From CATOSD01 sp965203135 (GTDB lineage: Bacteria > Chloroflexota > Dehalococcoidia > Lucifugimonadales > CATOSD01), in NCBI GenBank assembly GCA_965203135.1, contig CBDBBO010000001.1:558001-622000 (forward strand): a stretch of DNA of 64,000 nt, in the 5' to 3' direction. Of the stretch, positions 25,414 through 34,325 are shown in pieces. Below the pieces are notes generated by a model. The model was not told the DNA's origin and did no database searches. It worked only from the letters and a program-made list of their open reading frames with translations. The position numbers and the translations under genes are program-made. The stretch's first letter is position 1, and each line of letters begins with the position of its first letter.

Positions 25414-25441
25414 TTTACTGTCGTGAAAGTTTCGATATAAT
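25414..25441 (+). promoter_or_regulatory. Strong sigma-70-like promoter
   Basis: TTTACT (25414-25419), a 16-base spacer and a perfect TATAAT (25436-25441). The nearest downstream plus-strand feature is the terminator at 25567-25598, so it appears to drive a short transcript. Confidence 0.6.
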
Positions 25442-25447
25442 GGGGGC

Positions 25448-25598
25448 AGAGACGTAGTGGGGAGGATGACAGCCTTTTGTGGAGGGTCTCGAGAAAGGAG
25501 GATGCGCATTGGACAGTAGTAGAACGAGGTGCGCCAGCTAGGTGTTCACTGGAGCACCTCTATTCGGTGGCCCCGCCTTGTGCGGGGCCACTTTTTTT
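25448..25598 (+). ncRNA. Candidate small RNA of about 150 nt
   Basis: It is delimited by a near-consensus promoter and a textbook intrinsic terminator, with no plus-strand gene following for kilobases; the next gene is convergent. It contains an 8-bp stem AGGTGTTC-ACTG-GAGCACCT at 25540-25559 just before the terminator, plus an AAAGGAGG site at 25494-25501. That site could serve a 10-codon frame starting TTG at 25509 (MDSSRTRCAS). It could therefore be a regulatory RNA, or the transcript of a leader-like peptide. No known RNA family is recognised. Confidence 0.5.
25567..25598 (+). terminator. Intrinsic terminator
   Basis: A 10-bp GC stem, GTGGCCCCGC / GCGGGGCCAC with loop CTTGT, is followed by seven T. 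The T-run exists only on the plus strand, so it ends a rightward transcript. Confidence 0.85.
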
Positions 25599-25735
25599 GT
25601 GGGGCGCTTCCAACGTAGCTGGGAGGACAGCCATTGGACGGCACGTGCTAGGTCAACGACCGGAACACGTGGTGACCACTCTGAGTTTGGGACCTTCCCG
25701 GTTCCGGTCGCTTTGGGTGGCGCAGTCCACTTCTG

Positions 25736-26650
25736 TCATGGTCTAGTTGACTCAATGAAGATGGTCATTTCTTCTATCGAGTGTGACCAGAACAGTGCCA
25801 AACTACGCTCCTGTGCTTCCTTGAGGTGGCGCAAGCCGAACACACCTGCGAGCACGGCGCACGGTACAATGTTCGCCGCGCCAAAGTCCTGCCGCCATAC
25901 ATTGGCCTTCACAACAGCGTCGTTATTGAGACGCTTGATTGAGTTCACCTCCGAGTTGCTTACCTTGCACTCTATGGCGAGAATTCGACCGTCCCACAAG
26001 CGAGCGACTACATCAGCCTTTCGAGTACCCAGCACAGACTCTCCACAAAAGTGACCGATTGGCGGAGCAGCCGAGACATTGGGGATGTTTCGCGGGCTGT
26101 CCTCTACGAACTTTGCCAACCTGAGGGTATCCCGAACGAGTTCCTGCTGGCGCGCTGGGGATTCATTCGCCCTGCTGGTCCTAACGCGCTGTGAAGCAAT
26201 GAGTGCTGCCGAGGCAATCACTGCGGTTCTCCGTTCATACTCCGTCGCCTCCCGGTTCTCGGCGACCCATGGGAAGCGTTCACGGTCAAGGCCAAGCAAG
26301 ATGGTGTGAATTACTCGCTTGGCGGCGGCGGGATCATTCTTGATACGCGATGGACTCAGGGATGCATTAGCCAAGAGCTATACATCGTCGACAGATATGG
26401 GTGGCCCAGCGATGTAGCGAGCCGCGTAAAGCAGGTCGGCGTCAAGCAGTACGTTCGTAGCCTGTTCGGCCAACGCCGTAAGATCCGCCGTGGTTTCCAA
26501 TAGATTCTCTACGGCATCCCTGTATCGTTCGAAGTTCTCGAGGTAGACACCGAGTGACTCGCTTAGCCGCTCCTCGCGGAAATCCTCGACCGCGCGGCCA
26601 CGGTCTGCTTCTAAGCGTTCATCACTCCACCTTGGCGGTCGAGCTGGCAT
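25736..26650 (-). pseudogene. XamI-type restriction endonuclease split by an amber codon
   Basis: Read through, the 304-codon frame matches the XamI family (GTCGAC-cutting type II enzymes) along its length. The N-part is PPRWSDERLEADRGRAVEDF. The nuclease core is KADVVARLWDGR then ILAIECKVSNSEVNSIKRLN, with Asp and Glu-Cys-Lys. A single in-frame TAG at 26378-26380 follows PPISVDDV, where relatives as I recall them have a sense codon such as Lys (AAG). Upstream ends as a 90-aa peptide; a TTG at 26374 could start the 212-aa nuclease part. The start ATG overlaps the methyltransferase stop (TAATG). The enzyme is probably inactive unless the amber is suppressed or reinitiated. Confidence 0.8.
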
Positions 26651-28353
26651 TACACTTCAAGGAGCGTGTCGAGAGTCGGAACGGGAATCCGCTCCATCTC
26701 TCGTGGTTCGAACTTCACCAATCCCCCCGCATAAGTACGGCCCAAACTGACGCTAACGGACCTGCGAAGTGCAGAGGCGAGTCGGTCCAATGCTAAGTCG
26801 GGCAATGGAGTAACGGGGTAGAGGCCGTGCGCGATGTTCAGATGCCGCGCATCGGCGATGTTACGTACAAAAGCAGGAACCCGACGCGCCATATATGTGG
26901 CCAGAATGGGGGCGGGCTCGCGCAGCCTCACTGACCACCACGACTTACGGTTTCGAGCAACGTAGCCATCGGCAGCACCCGCATCCCTTGCTAGCTTGAG
27001 GAAGCGCTCGACTGCATGAAATTCTTGAGGGTCGAGTTCGTCCAGATCATGGGGTAGATCAATCACGCGGCGCAGGTTTGCCGTCGTTTCCAGGCGACCA
27101 CCAGCCCCGAAGAGTTCTCTCGCCTTCGTTACTGTCCGAAACAGGTACCTCGCCGGAATTGGTTCGTCATCATGGGCCGAGACGATCCACGTCGCATTGG
27201 AACCGGTCACGGTTCCCCGATGAACGCGACACAGCTCACCGAGTTCCACGTAGCCTTCGGGCATCTTTGGAGTGGCCCGAATGAGCGGGAGCCAGCGATT
27301 GGCGTTCATTAGCCGCGATCGACTGAACAGTCGTCCTTCTCTCAGGCAGACCAGCTTATCAAGGTCATCAACCATACGGAGGCGAATTGAGGACGGCCGC
27401 GATCCGATTTGGAAACAGGTGATTGCTGCCGTCGTCGCCGTCGTGTCGAAAGGCAGCAACTTTGGCTCAAGAACATGGATTGACTGGCCCCCTAGACCCG
27501 TGAGCAACAACCGACGGATAACGTCGCCGTAGTTTACGTCAAGCCACTCGGAACTCGTCACGAAACACCCTACATCGCCAGCGCGCCCGTGCAGGGCTGT
27601 TGCGAGGAAGAAGTACGAATGCAGACCGGCAAGACCAGAAATCGGTACGCCGGCGGACTTAGCGGCCGACCGCGCCCAAGCCTTTGCCTCAGGGCTTAGG
27701 TTGTGATGACGGACATAGGGTGGATTGCCGACAAAGGCCGTTTTGCCGTCGTGCGGCGGCAGCGTCAACTGCGTGTAGTCGTCGCAGATTACAGTCGCAC
27801 TGCTCTGACCAATAGCCGCTAAAGCAGCACGTGTCGCAAGGGTTGAAAGCGGGTCGGAATCGATCGCGACTATTTCCGCTTCAGTACAGCGGGAGACGGC
27901 AATTGCGAACCGACCGCTTCCACACCCAGCATCTACGACACGACTCGGCGACTGTTGCAGCACCCATTGCACCATTGGAGCGACGATTCGGTCTGGTGTA
28001 AAAACCTGACCTAACAGGCGACGTTCAGGCCGGGGGCGGGCCTCAATAATGCGGTCGCCGAGCGGATCGCGTCCCGACCGTATGGCCTCCCTAGCGTTGT
28101 CGAGTTCACTTGCCAGTGGTGGGGGAACAGCGAGCGACTCCTCTGCCAGGCGTTCCTCAGCGGGAGAGAGTGGGCCGCCGGTCTCGAGCGCACCCATGGC
28201 AGACGCCAGCCGGGCGATCTCGAGTTCTTGGGTGTCTATATCAAACCTTGCCTGGATCGATCCCATTGAACGGCTCGCAGTAATCCTTAGCCTCTTCAAC
28301 AGAGTCAGCATCGTGCCAAGGAATAGCCGATAATCCCCGCGTAGACGAGCCAA
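26650..28353 (-). CDS. N6-adenine DNA methyltransferase of the XamI-type system
   Basis: The 567-residue product has the AdoMet motif VVDAGCGSGRFAIAV (about residue 140), further motifs EIVAIDSDP and ATVICDDYTQL, and the catalytic NPPYVRHHNLS near 210. A C-terminal target-recognition part follows. This order (TaqI-like gamma class) methylates adenine. The gene directly precedes, and overlaps, the XamI-type nuclease gene, so it should protect GTCGAC sites. It looks intact although its partner is broken, so the methylation is probably retained. The first 25 residues may be non-coding, and a later start is possible. Confidence 0.85.
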   Translation of the reverse strand: MARLRGDYRLFLGTMLTLLKRLRITASRSMGSIQARFDIDTQELEIARLASAMGALETGGPLSPAEERLAEESLAVPPPLASELDNAREAIRSGRDPLGDRIIEARPRPERRLLGQVFTPDRIVAPMVQWVLQQSPSRVVDAGCGSGRFAIAVSRCTEAEIVAIDSDPLSTLATRAALAAIGQSSATVICDDYTQLTLPPHDGKTAFVGNPPYVRHHNLSPEAKAWARSAAKSAGVPISGLAGLHSYFFLATALHGRAGDVGCFVTSSEWLDVNYGDVIRRLLLTGLGGQSIHVLEPKLLPFDTTATTAAITCFQIGSRPSSIRLRMVDDLDKLVCLREGRLFSRSRLMNANRWLPLIRATPKMPEGYVELGELCRVHRGTVTGSNATWIVSAHDDEPIPARYLFRTVTKARELFGAGGRLETTANLRRVIDLPHDLDELDPQEFHAVERFLKLARDAGAADGYVARNRKSWWSVRLREPAPILATYMARRVPAFVRNIADARHLNIAHGLYPVTPLPDLALDRLASALRRSVSVSLGRTYAGGLVKFEPREMERIPVPTLDTLLEV

Positions 28354-28571
28354 AAACAGTCCTGGAGATTATCGTTGTTACAGGCAGAATCTTACCACCG
28401 GGAGTCTCGGTGAGCAAACGGAACTGTTGGGCGCGAGGTGCTGACTGGGGGCGTGGGATTGTGTACCATAGTTGTATTGGAAATCGGCAGGCGCGGCACG
28501 GGGCCGGCTGCGTGGCATGGGTGACGGGCGGGTCCGGGTCGCGGAGACTCTGAGTGAAGGAGGCGAGCGCG

Positions 28572-30017
28572 ATGCAGAAGGGACTGGAAGACCGATTCGG
28601 CGTGGAACTCGGGACCACCTCGGATAAGGCGGCGCAGCTTTACTCCGAGGGCGTGGACCTGGCGCTCTCGCGGAACTTCGGCTCGGACGCCAAGTACCTG
28701 GCGGCGATCGAGGAGGACGAGGGGTTCGCCGTGGCTCACTCGTCGCTGGCGGTGCTACAACAGCAGGCCGGCAAGCAGCAGGAGGCGCGGCGGAACGCGG
28801 AGCGCGGGGCCGAACTGGCGCGGTCGCAGTCGAGGCGGGTGCAGGGCTACGCGGAAACGGTGGATATGTGGGTCGGCGGCGAGGGTCGCAAGGCGTACAA
28901 GCGGGTGCGCGAGCACCTGCGGGAGTATCCGAACGACGCGATGGCGCTGAACGCGGGGCACAGGCTGCTGGTGATGGGCTGCGGCGCGGCGGGAGTGCCC
29001 AACTACCCACCCGAATTGCTGGAGATGCTAAAGAGCGTGGAGCACGCCTACGGGGACGAGTGGTCGTTCCTGGGCAACTACTCGTTCGCGCACCACGAGT
29101 CTGGTCTATTCGACGACGCGCTGCGGTACGCCGAGCGGTCGCTGGAGCAGAGGCCGGACAACGGCAACGCCTCGCACTCGGTGGCGCACGTGTACTTCGA
29201 GGTCGGCGACCACGCGGCGGGTCAGAGCTTCCTGGACGAGTGGATAAAGGACTACGACAGGAGAGGACCGTTCTTCGTCCACCTGTCCTGGCACCACGCG
29301 CTGTTCCAGCTCGCGCTGGGCCGCTACGGGAACGTGCTCGACCTGTACGGCGACGCGATACGGCCGTCGGTGCTGTCCAAGAACGCGAGCTCCATAGCGG
29401 ATAGCTGCTCGATCATGTGGCGGATGCAGCTTTACGGAGACACGCCGCCGGCCATGCCGTGGCAGGAGGTGCGGGACCAGGCGGAGTTCGCGGTCGCGGG
29501 CCGAGGGCCGGGCTTCGGCATAGCGCACGCGGCGTTCGCGTGCGTGGGCAGCGGCGATTTCGATGGCCTGGACCGGATGATCGAGGGGCTCCGAGAGTAC
29601 GGCGCGGAGGGCAACGCGCAGGCGGCGGAGGTGACGCTGCCCGTCGTGAAGGGCATTCGCGCGTTTGCGCAGGGCGAGTACGCGCAGGCGGCGGACCTGC
29701 TGCACTCGGTGCACGGCCAGCTCGTGCGGCTGGGCGGGAGCCACGCGCAGCGCGAGGTGTTCGAGGACACGCTGCTGGCGGCGTACCTGCGCTCCGACCA
29801 GTTCGACAAGGCGGAGGATCTGCTGCGCTCCCGGCTGAAGCAGCGCACCTCGGTGCGGGACACGCTGTGGCTGACGAGCGCGCAGGCGAGCACGGGCCGG
29901 GCCGAGGATGCGCTAGGCGGCGTGGACAGCGTGAGGCAGGGCTGGAAGGACGCCGACGCCGACTCGCCGGAGCTTGCGGCGCTGGACACCATCGCCGCGC
30001 GGGCGTCCGCCGGCTAG
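28572..30017 (+). CDS. Tetratricopeptide-repeat protein (TTC38-like)
   Basis: The 481-residue protein is built from helical TPR-like repeats, for example KYLAAIEEDEGFAVAHSSLA, ALRYAERSLEQRPDNGNASH and GEYAQAADLLHSVHGQL. The conserved HLSWHHALFQLALG segment is typical of the TTC38 family. There is no signal peptide and no catalytic domain, so it is probably a cytoplasmic scaffold. AAGGAGG stands 8 bases before the chosen ATG; a GTG 18 bases earlier is possible. It precedes the aroQ-pepP-efp cluster by 21 bases. Confidence 0.75.
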   Translation: MQKGLEDRFGVELGTTSDKAAQLYSEGVDLALSRNFGSDAKYLAAIEEDEGFAVAHSSLAVLQQQAGKQQEARRNAERGAELARSQSRRVQGYAETVDMWVGGEGRKAYKRVREHLREYPNDAMALNAGHRLLVMGCGAAGVPNYPPELLEMLKSVEHAYGDEWSFLGNYSFAHHESGLFDDALRYAERSLEQRPDNGNASHSVAHVYFEVGDHAAGQSFLDEWIKDYDRRGPFFVHLSWHHALFQLALGRYGNVLDLYGDAIRPSVLSKNASSIADSCSIMWRMQLYGDTPPAMPWQEVRDQAEFAVAGRGPGFGIAHAAFACVGSGDFDGLDRMIEGLREYGAEGNAQAAEVTLPVVKGIRAFAQGEYAQAADLLHSVHGQLVRLGGSHAQREVFEDTLLAAYLRSDQFDKAEDLLRSRLKQRTSVRDTLWLTSAQASTGRAEDALGGVDSVRQGWKDADADSPELAALDTIAARASAG

Positions 30018-30038
30018 GCGACGCCGACGGCCAGCGCG

Positions 30039-30479
30039 ATGAGAGTGCTCGTGATAAACGGCCCCAACCTCAACATGCTGGGGGCGCGGGAGCCGTCGCA
30101 CTACGGCGTCAAGACGCTGGCGGAGATTCTGGAGGCGCTGGAGGAGGCCGCGCGCGACCTGGACGTGGAACTGGAGGCGTTCCAGTCCAACCACGAGGGG
30201 GCGATAATCGACTTCCTCCAGGCCAGCGCCCCGGACGCCGCCGGGATCATCGTCAACGCGGGCGCGCTGACGCACTACGGGCTGGCGCTGCGGGACGCAC
30301 TGATCGACTCGCGGCTTCCGATAATCGAGGTGCACCTGTCCAACATCCACGCGCGGGAGGAGTTCCGGCGCCGCTCGGTGGTGGCGGACATAGCCGTGGG
30401 ACAGATCGCGGGGCTGGGGTGGAAGGGATACCTGTACGCGCTGGAGTATTTCGCGGACGAATTCAGGAACAGAAGGTGA
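30039..30479 (+). CDS. aroQ: Type II 3-dehydroquinate dehydratase
   Basis: The 146-residue product has the class II signatures: LVINGPNLNMLGAREP-type N-terminus (lid Arg and Tyr), FQSNHEGAIIDFLQ, NAGALTHYGLALRDAL, and IIEVHLSNIHAREEFRRRS with the catalytic His. It removes water from 3-dehydroquinate in the shikimate pathway and forms a dodecamer. Next to pepP and efp it is in a common bacterial gene order. Confidence 0.95.
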   Translation: MRVLVINGPNLNMLGAREPSHYGVKTLAEILEALEEAARDLDVELEAFQSNHEGAIIDFLQASAPDAAGIIVNAGALTHYGLALRDALIDSRLPIIEVHLSNIHAREEFRRRSVVADIAVGQIAGLGWKGYLYALEYFADEFRNRR

Positions 30480-30486
30480 ACGCAAG

Positions 30487-31569
30487 ATGAGCGAACGGGT
30501 GAACCGGCTGAGGGCCGCGCTGAACGAGAACGAGCTGGACGCCATACTGGTGTCCACGCCGGAGAACAGGCGATACGTCTCCGGCTTCACCGGCTCCGCG
30601 GGCTACCTGCTCGTGAGCGAGGGCGACGCGGTGCTGGCAACCGACTTCCGCTACGTGGAGCAGGCGGGGCGGCAGTCGCCGGACTTCCGGGTGCACGAAG
30701 TGCGGGCGAGCCTGGGCTGGCTGCCGCAGCTCGCGTCGGAGCTCGGCGCGAGACGCGTGGGGTTCGAGTCCACGCAGATGACCTACGCCACGAACGCGGC
30801 CTTCCTGAAGGCCATCGAGGAGGCCGAGGGCGTGAACAAGCCGGAGCTCGTCCCCGTCTCCGGGATCGTGGAGAAGCTGAGGGCGATCAAGGACGCCGAG
30901 GAGCTGGCGCTGCTGACGCGCGCCATCCACATCGGCGACGAGGCGTTCGCGGAGGTCGCGCCCACCATCGAGCCGGGCATCACCGAGAAGGAGATCGCCT
31001 GGGAGCTAGAGAAGGCGATGCGCGAGCGGGGCGCGGAGAAGCTGGGCTACGACATCATCGTCGCGGCCGGGCCGAACGGCGCCCTACCCCACCACCGCGC
31101 GGACGACACGGTAGTTAAGGACGGCGACGCCATCGTCATCGACATGGGCTGCGTGTACGAGGGGTACACGTCGGACATGACGCGCACCGTGCTGGTGGGC
31201 GAGGCGGACGAGACGTTCCGGCGGGTGTACGACACCGTGCTGCGCGCGCAGCTCGAGGCGGAGGACCTGGTGCGGTCGGGCATGACCGGAAAGGAAGTGG
31301 ACGCCATAGCGCGGGACATCATCGCGGACGCGGGCTACGGCGAGGCGTTCGGCCACAGCCTGGGTCACGGCATCGGGCTGGAGGTGCACGAGGAGCCGCG
31401 GGTGAGCGCGATGTCCGAGCAGGTGCTCGAGGACGGGATGGTGTTCACCATCGAGCCGGGCATATACCTGTCCGGCTGGGGCGGCGTGAGGATCGAGGAC
31501 AACGTGGTGCTGGAGAACGGGCGCGCCCGGATCATCACCACCACTCACAAGCGGGAGAGGGCGGTCTAG
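30487..31569 (+). CDS. pepP: Xaa-Pro aminopeptidase (M24 family)
   Basis: The product has 360 residues. The N-terminal creatinase-like domain (NRRYVSGFTGSAGYLLVSEG) is followed by the pita-bread fold. The metal ligands are VIDMGCVYEGYTSDMTRTV (two Asp), GHSLGHGIGLEVHEEP (His) and VFTIEPGIYL and RIEDNVVL (two Glu). It cleaves the bond before a prolyl residue at a peptide N-terminus using two Mn or Co ions. It is coupled to aroQ (7-base gap, ribosome-binding site GAAGGTGA over the aroQ end). Confidence 0.92.
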   Translation: MSERVNRLRAALNENELDAILVSTPENRRYVSGFTGSAGYLLVSEGDAVLATDFRYVEQAGRQSPDFRVHEVRASLGWLPQLASELGARRVGFESTQMTYATNAAFLKAIEEAEGVNKPELVPVSGIVEKLRAIKDAEELALLTRAIHIGDEAFAEVAPTIEPGITEKEIAWELEKAMRERGAEKLGYDIIVAAGPNGALPHHRADDTVVKDGDAIVIDMGCVYEGYTSDMTRTVLVGEADETFRRVYDTVLRAQLEAEDLVRSGMTGKEVDAIARDIIADAGYGEAFGHSLGHGIGLEVHEEPRVSAMSEQVLEDGMVFTIEPGIYLSGWGGVRIEDNVVLENGRARIITTTHKRERAV

Positions 31570-31592
31570 CCCGAACGACAGGAGGCGCAGGG

Positions 31593-32156
31593 ATGACACT
31601 GAGCTATGGAGAGCTGCGCAAGGGCATGGCCGTGGAACTGGACGGCGATCCGTACATCGTCGTCGATTACGAGCGCAGCAAGATGCAGCAGCGCGCGCCG
31701 GTGATGCGCATCAAGTTCCGCGACCTGGTGAGCGGCCGGCTGATGGAGCGCACCTTCTCGGGCTACGACGTGGGGTTCAAGCTGGCGGCGGTGGAGCGGC
31801 GCAGCGCGCAGTACATCTACCAGGACGACAGCTTCCACTACTTCATGGACGACGAGACCTACGAACAGTTCCCGCTGTCGGACGAGCAGATCAAAGAGGA
31901 GCTCCAGTACCTGGTGGAGCAGACTAGCGTGGACCTGGTGCTGTTCCGGGAGAACCCGGTCGCTATCGAGATGCCCGTCTCGGTGGACCTGGAGGTGACG
32001 GAGACGGACCCCGGCTTCAAGGGGGACACGGCGCAGGGAGGCTCCAAGCCGGCGACGCTGGAGACGGGGCTGGTGGTGAACGTGCCGCTGTTCGTGAACC
32101 GGGGGGACAGGGTCAAGGTGGACACGCGCAGCGGGAGTTACCTGTCGCGGGTGTAG
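31593..32156 (+). CDS. efp: Elongation factor P
   Basis: Full-length EF-P of 187 residues with three beta-barrel domains and the C-terminal KVDTRSGSYLSRV tail. It binds between the P and E sites and rescues ribosomes stalled on polyproline. The tip loop that carries the modified Lys34 or Arg32 in other bacteria reads ERSKMQQRAP, so the tip residue is Gln33 here. This implies that the EpmA or EarP type of modification is absent or different. AGGAGG lies 7 bases before the ATG. Confidence 0.94.
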   Translation: MTLSYGELRKGMAVELDGDPYIVVDYERSKMQQRAPVMRIKFRDLVSGRLMERTFSGYDVGFKLAAVERRSAQYIYQDDSFHYFMDDETYEQFPLSDEQIKEELQYLVEQTSVDLVLFRENPVAIEMPVSVDLEVTETDPGFKGDTAQGGSKPATLETGLVVNVPLFVNRGDRVKVDTRSGSYLSRV

Positions 32157-32166
32157 GCGGTTTCTT

Positions 32167-32206
32167 CACCCCCATCCTAACCTTCCCCCTGCGAGGGGGA
32201 AGGGAC
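32167..32206 (+). repeat. Intergenic repeat A
   Basis: Full copy between efp and xseA, both rightward. Its GGGGGAAGGGAC end lies about 14 bases upstream of the xseA ATG and may double as its ribosome-binding region. Confidence 0.9.
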
Positions 32207-32219
32207 AGTTCGGAATACC

Positions 32220-33434
32220 ATGCCTGTTTACGCGGTCTCTCAAGTTACTTCGCACCTGCGCGACCTGCTCGACGCGGACGAACTGCTGGCCGACATCTGG
32301 ATCGGCGGGGAGGTCGCCAACTTCACGCGGGCGGCGTCCGGTCATGCCTACTTCACGCTGAGGGACGAGCGGTCCCAGCTTCGGTGCGTCATGTTCCGGC
32401 AGCGCTCGCGCGGGATGCAGCACCTGGCCAGCGGCGCGGCGGTGGTGGTGCACGGACGGGTGTCCATCTATACGCAGCGTGGCGAGGTGCAGCTTGTGGC
32501 CGACGTCGTGCAGCCGGAGGGCGTGGGCGAGCTGCAGATGAGGCTGGAGCAACTCAAGCTCAAGCTCGAAAACGAGGGACTCTTCGAGCAGTCCCGCAAG
32601 CGCGGCCTGCCCAGGTTTCCCAAGCGCATCGGGGTGGTCACGTCGCCTTCGGGCGCGGTGTGGCACGACATACAGACGGTGGTCGGGCGGCGCTACCCCA
32701 TCACGGAGCTGGTAATCGCGCCCACCCAGGTGCAGGGAGCGGAGGCGGCGGCGCACATAGTCGGGGCGTTCGACGCGCTGGACGAGGCGCCGCAGACGGA
32801 CGTGGTGATACTGGCGCGCGGGGGCGGCTCGCTGGAGGACCTGTGGCCCTTCAACGAGGAGCCGGTGGCGAGGGCAGTGTACGCCTGCCGCGCGCCGGTG
32901 ATAAGCGCAATCGGCCACGAGACCGACACGACTATCGCGGACATGGTGGCCGACGTGCGCGCGGCCACGCCCTCCGCGGCGGCGGAGCTTGCGGTGCCTA
33001 GCGCGGCGGAGCTGGCCGGGCAGATTGCGGGCGCGGTGCAGGCGCTGCACACGGGTGCGTCTGGACGGGCGGCGGTGGGACGGGAGACGGCGCGGCAGCT
33101 CTGGGCGCGGCTGGGGCGAACGTGCCCGGACGTGGACGGGCTGAGGCAGCGGGTGGACGACGCGCTGCGGGCGGCGGGGGCGCACGCCAGGCATGGCGTG
33201 GAGATGGAGGCGCAGCGGCTGGACGGGCTGAGCTCGCGGCTCACGGCGCTCAACCCGCGCGTCATCTTGCGGCGGGGATACTCGATAGTAACGGCGTCCG
33301 AAAGTGGTAGAATCGTGACCGACTCTTCGCAGCTTTCGGTGGGCGACGCGATAGAGGTGACCCTGGGCCGCGGCTCGGCGGAAGCGAGCGTGACGGACGT
33401 GCGCGCTGGAGGCGACGATGCAACCGGAAGCTAA
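32220..33434 (+). CDS. xseA: Exodeoxyribonuclease VII large subunit
   Basis: The 404 residues begin with the OB fold (VYAVSQVTSHLRDLLDADEL, WIGGEVANFTRAASGHAYFT). The catalytic core follows: KRIGVVTSPSGAVWHDI, RGGGSLEDLWPFNEEPVARA and ISAIGHETDTTIADMVADVRAATPSAAAE. A helical C-part ends at LNPRVILRRGYSIV. With XseB it degrades single-stranded DNA from both ends in repair. It overlaps xseB by 17 bases. Confidence 0.95.
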   Translation: MPVYAVSQVTSHLRDLLDADELLADIWIGGEVANFTRAASGHAYFTLRDERSQLRCVMFRQRSRGMQHLASGAAVVVHGRVSIYTQRGEVQLVADVVQPEGVGELQMRLEQLKLKLENEGLFEQSRKRGLPRFPKRIGVVTSPSGAVWHDIQTVVGRRYPITELVIAPTQVQGAEAAAHIVGAFDALDEAPQTDVVILARGGGSLEDLWPFNEEPVARAVYACRAPVISAIGHETDTTIADMVADVRAATPSAAAELAVPSAAELAGQIAGAVQALHTGASGRAAVGRETARQLWARLGRTCPDVDGLRQRVDDALRAAGAHARHGVEMEAQRLDGLSSRLTALNPRVILRRGYSIVTASESGRIVTDSSQLSVGDAIEVTLGRGSAEASVTDVRAGGDDATGS

Positions 33435-33708
33435 CGGCAAGTCGGACATCGAGAGCCTCAGCTTCGAGGAGGCGCTGGGCCGGCTGGAAGAGACCGTGCG
33501 TGCGCTGGAGTCCGGGGGACTGAGCCTGGAAGAGGCGACGAAGCTGTACGAGGACGGCGTCAAGCTGGCGCGGGTGTGCAACGAAATCCTGACGTCCGCC
33601 GAGCTGCGCATCTCGCGCATCCGCACGTCTTACGGCGAGCAGATGGGGATGCGGGAGGACGCCTCCCCTTACCTACCGGGTGACGACGAGGACGAGTACG
33701 GCGACTGA
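33418..33708 (+). CDS. xseB: Exodeoxyribonuclease VII small subunit
   Basis: The 96 residues contain the family core (LSFEEALGRLEETVRALESG then LSLEEATKLYEDGVKLARVC), a helical hairpin that wraps the XseA C-terminus. The start lies inside the xseA end. The C-terminal extension is acidic (DDEDEYGD). Confidence 0.93.
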   Translation: MQPEANGKSDIESLSFEEALGRLEETVRALESGGLSLEEATKLYEDGVKLARVCNEILTSAELRISRIRTSYGEQMGMREDASPYLPGDDEDEYGD

Positions 33709-33710
33709 CG

Positions 33711-34325
33711 ATGGGAATACTGGCAAGGATGCCCTCGATATTCGTGCAGCGGCTGAGGCGCGACGGGCTGAGGATCTCGCTGCTCTGGCTGTACGGCCGC
33801 GGGATACCGGCGCTGACCGGCTCGCCGATGGTGCGCAACAGCCTGGTCGCGCCAGGCGTGCTGGTGGGGCCGCAGCACCGGCAGTCGGGGCTGCGGCGGC
33901 TGGCCGAAATGGGCGTGCGCTACTGCGTGAACATGCGGGTCGAGTTCGACGACGCCGAGCACGGCCTAGCGCCGGAGCACTACTGCCATCTGCCGACGGT
34001 GGACGACGAGGCGCCCACGCTGGAGCAGTTGCGGCGCGGCGTCGAGTTCGTGGACGGCGCGGTCTCGGCGGGCGAGAGCGTGTACATCCACTGCGGCGGG
34101 GGCGTAGGCCGGGCACCCACTATGGCGGCGGCATACTTCATCAGCCGGGGATACTCTCTGGACGACGCGGTGGCGCTGATACGCGAGACGCGTCCGTTCA
34201 TCCACATCATGCCGCCACAGATGGACCAGCTCCGGCGATACGAGGCGTCGCTGCGGGGCGGACCGGGCGAAGGCGAGCTTCAAACTTCAGACAAGAGGAG
34301 CGAACATGTCGTTGAGCGAGCTTAG
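33711..34325 (+). CDS. Dual-specificity / tyrosine phosphatase-like protein
   Basis: The 204-residue product has the P-loop signature HCGGGVGRAPTMAAAYFI (HC-x5-R) and an upstream general-acid region around LPTVDDEAPTLEQL. It resembles small dual-specificity phosphatases that act on phosphoproteins or phospholipids. It starts 2 bases after xseB, and its C-terminus overlaps the next gene by 20 bases, so it is part of the same transcript. Confidence 0.82.
   Translation: MGILARMPSIFVQRLRRDGLRISLLWLYGRGIPALTGSPMVRNSLVAPGVLVGPQHRQSGLRRLAEMGVRYCVNMRVEFDDAEHGLAPEHYCHLPTVDDEAPTLEQLRRGVEFVDGAVSAGESVYIHCGGGVGRAPTMAAAYFISRGYSLDDAVALIRETRPFIHIMPPQMDQLRRYEASLRGGPGEGELQTSDKRSEHVVERA

Noticed and set aside
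32384..33001. Alternative frame inside xseA
   Set aside because: It is Arg/Gly/Ala-rich and lies wholly within the clearly conserved xseA frame.
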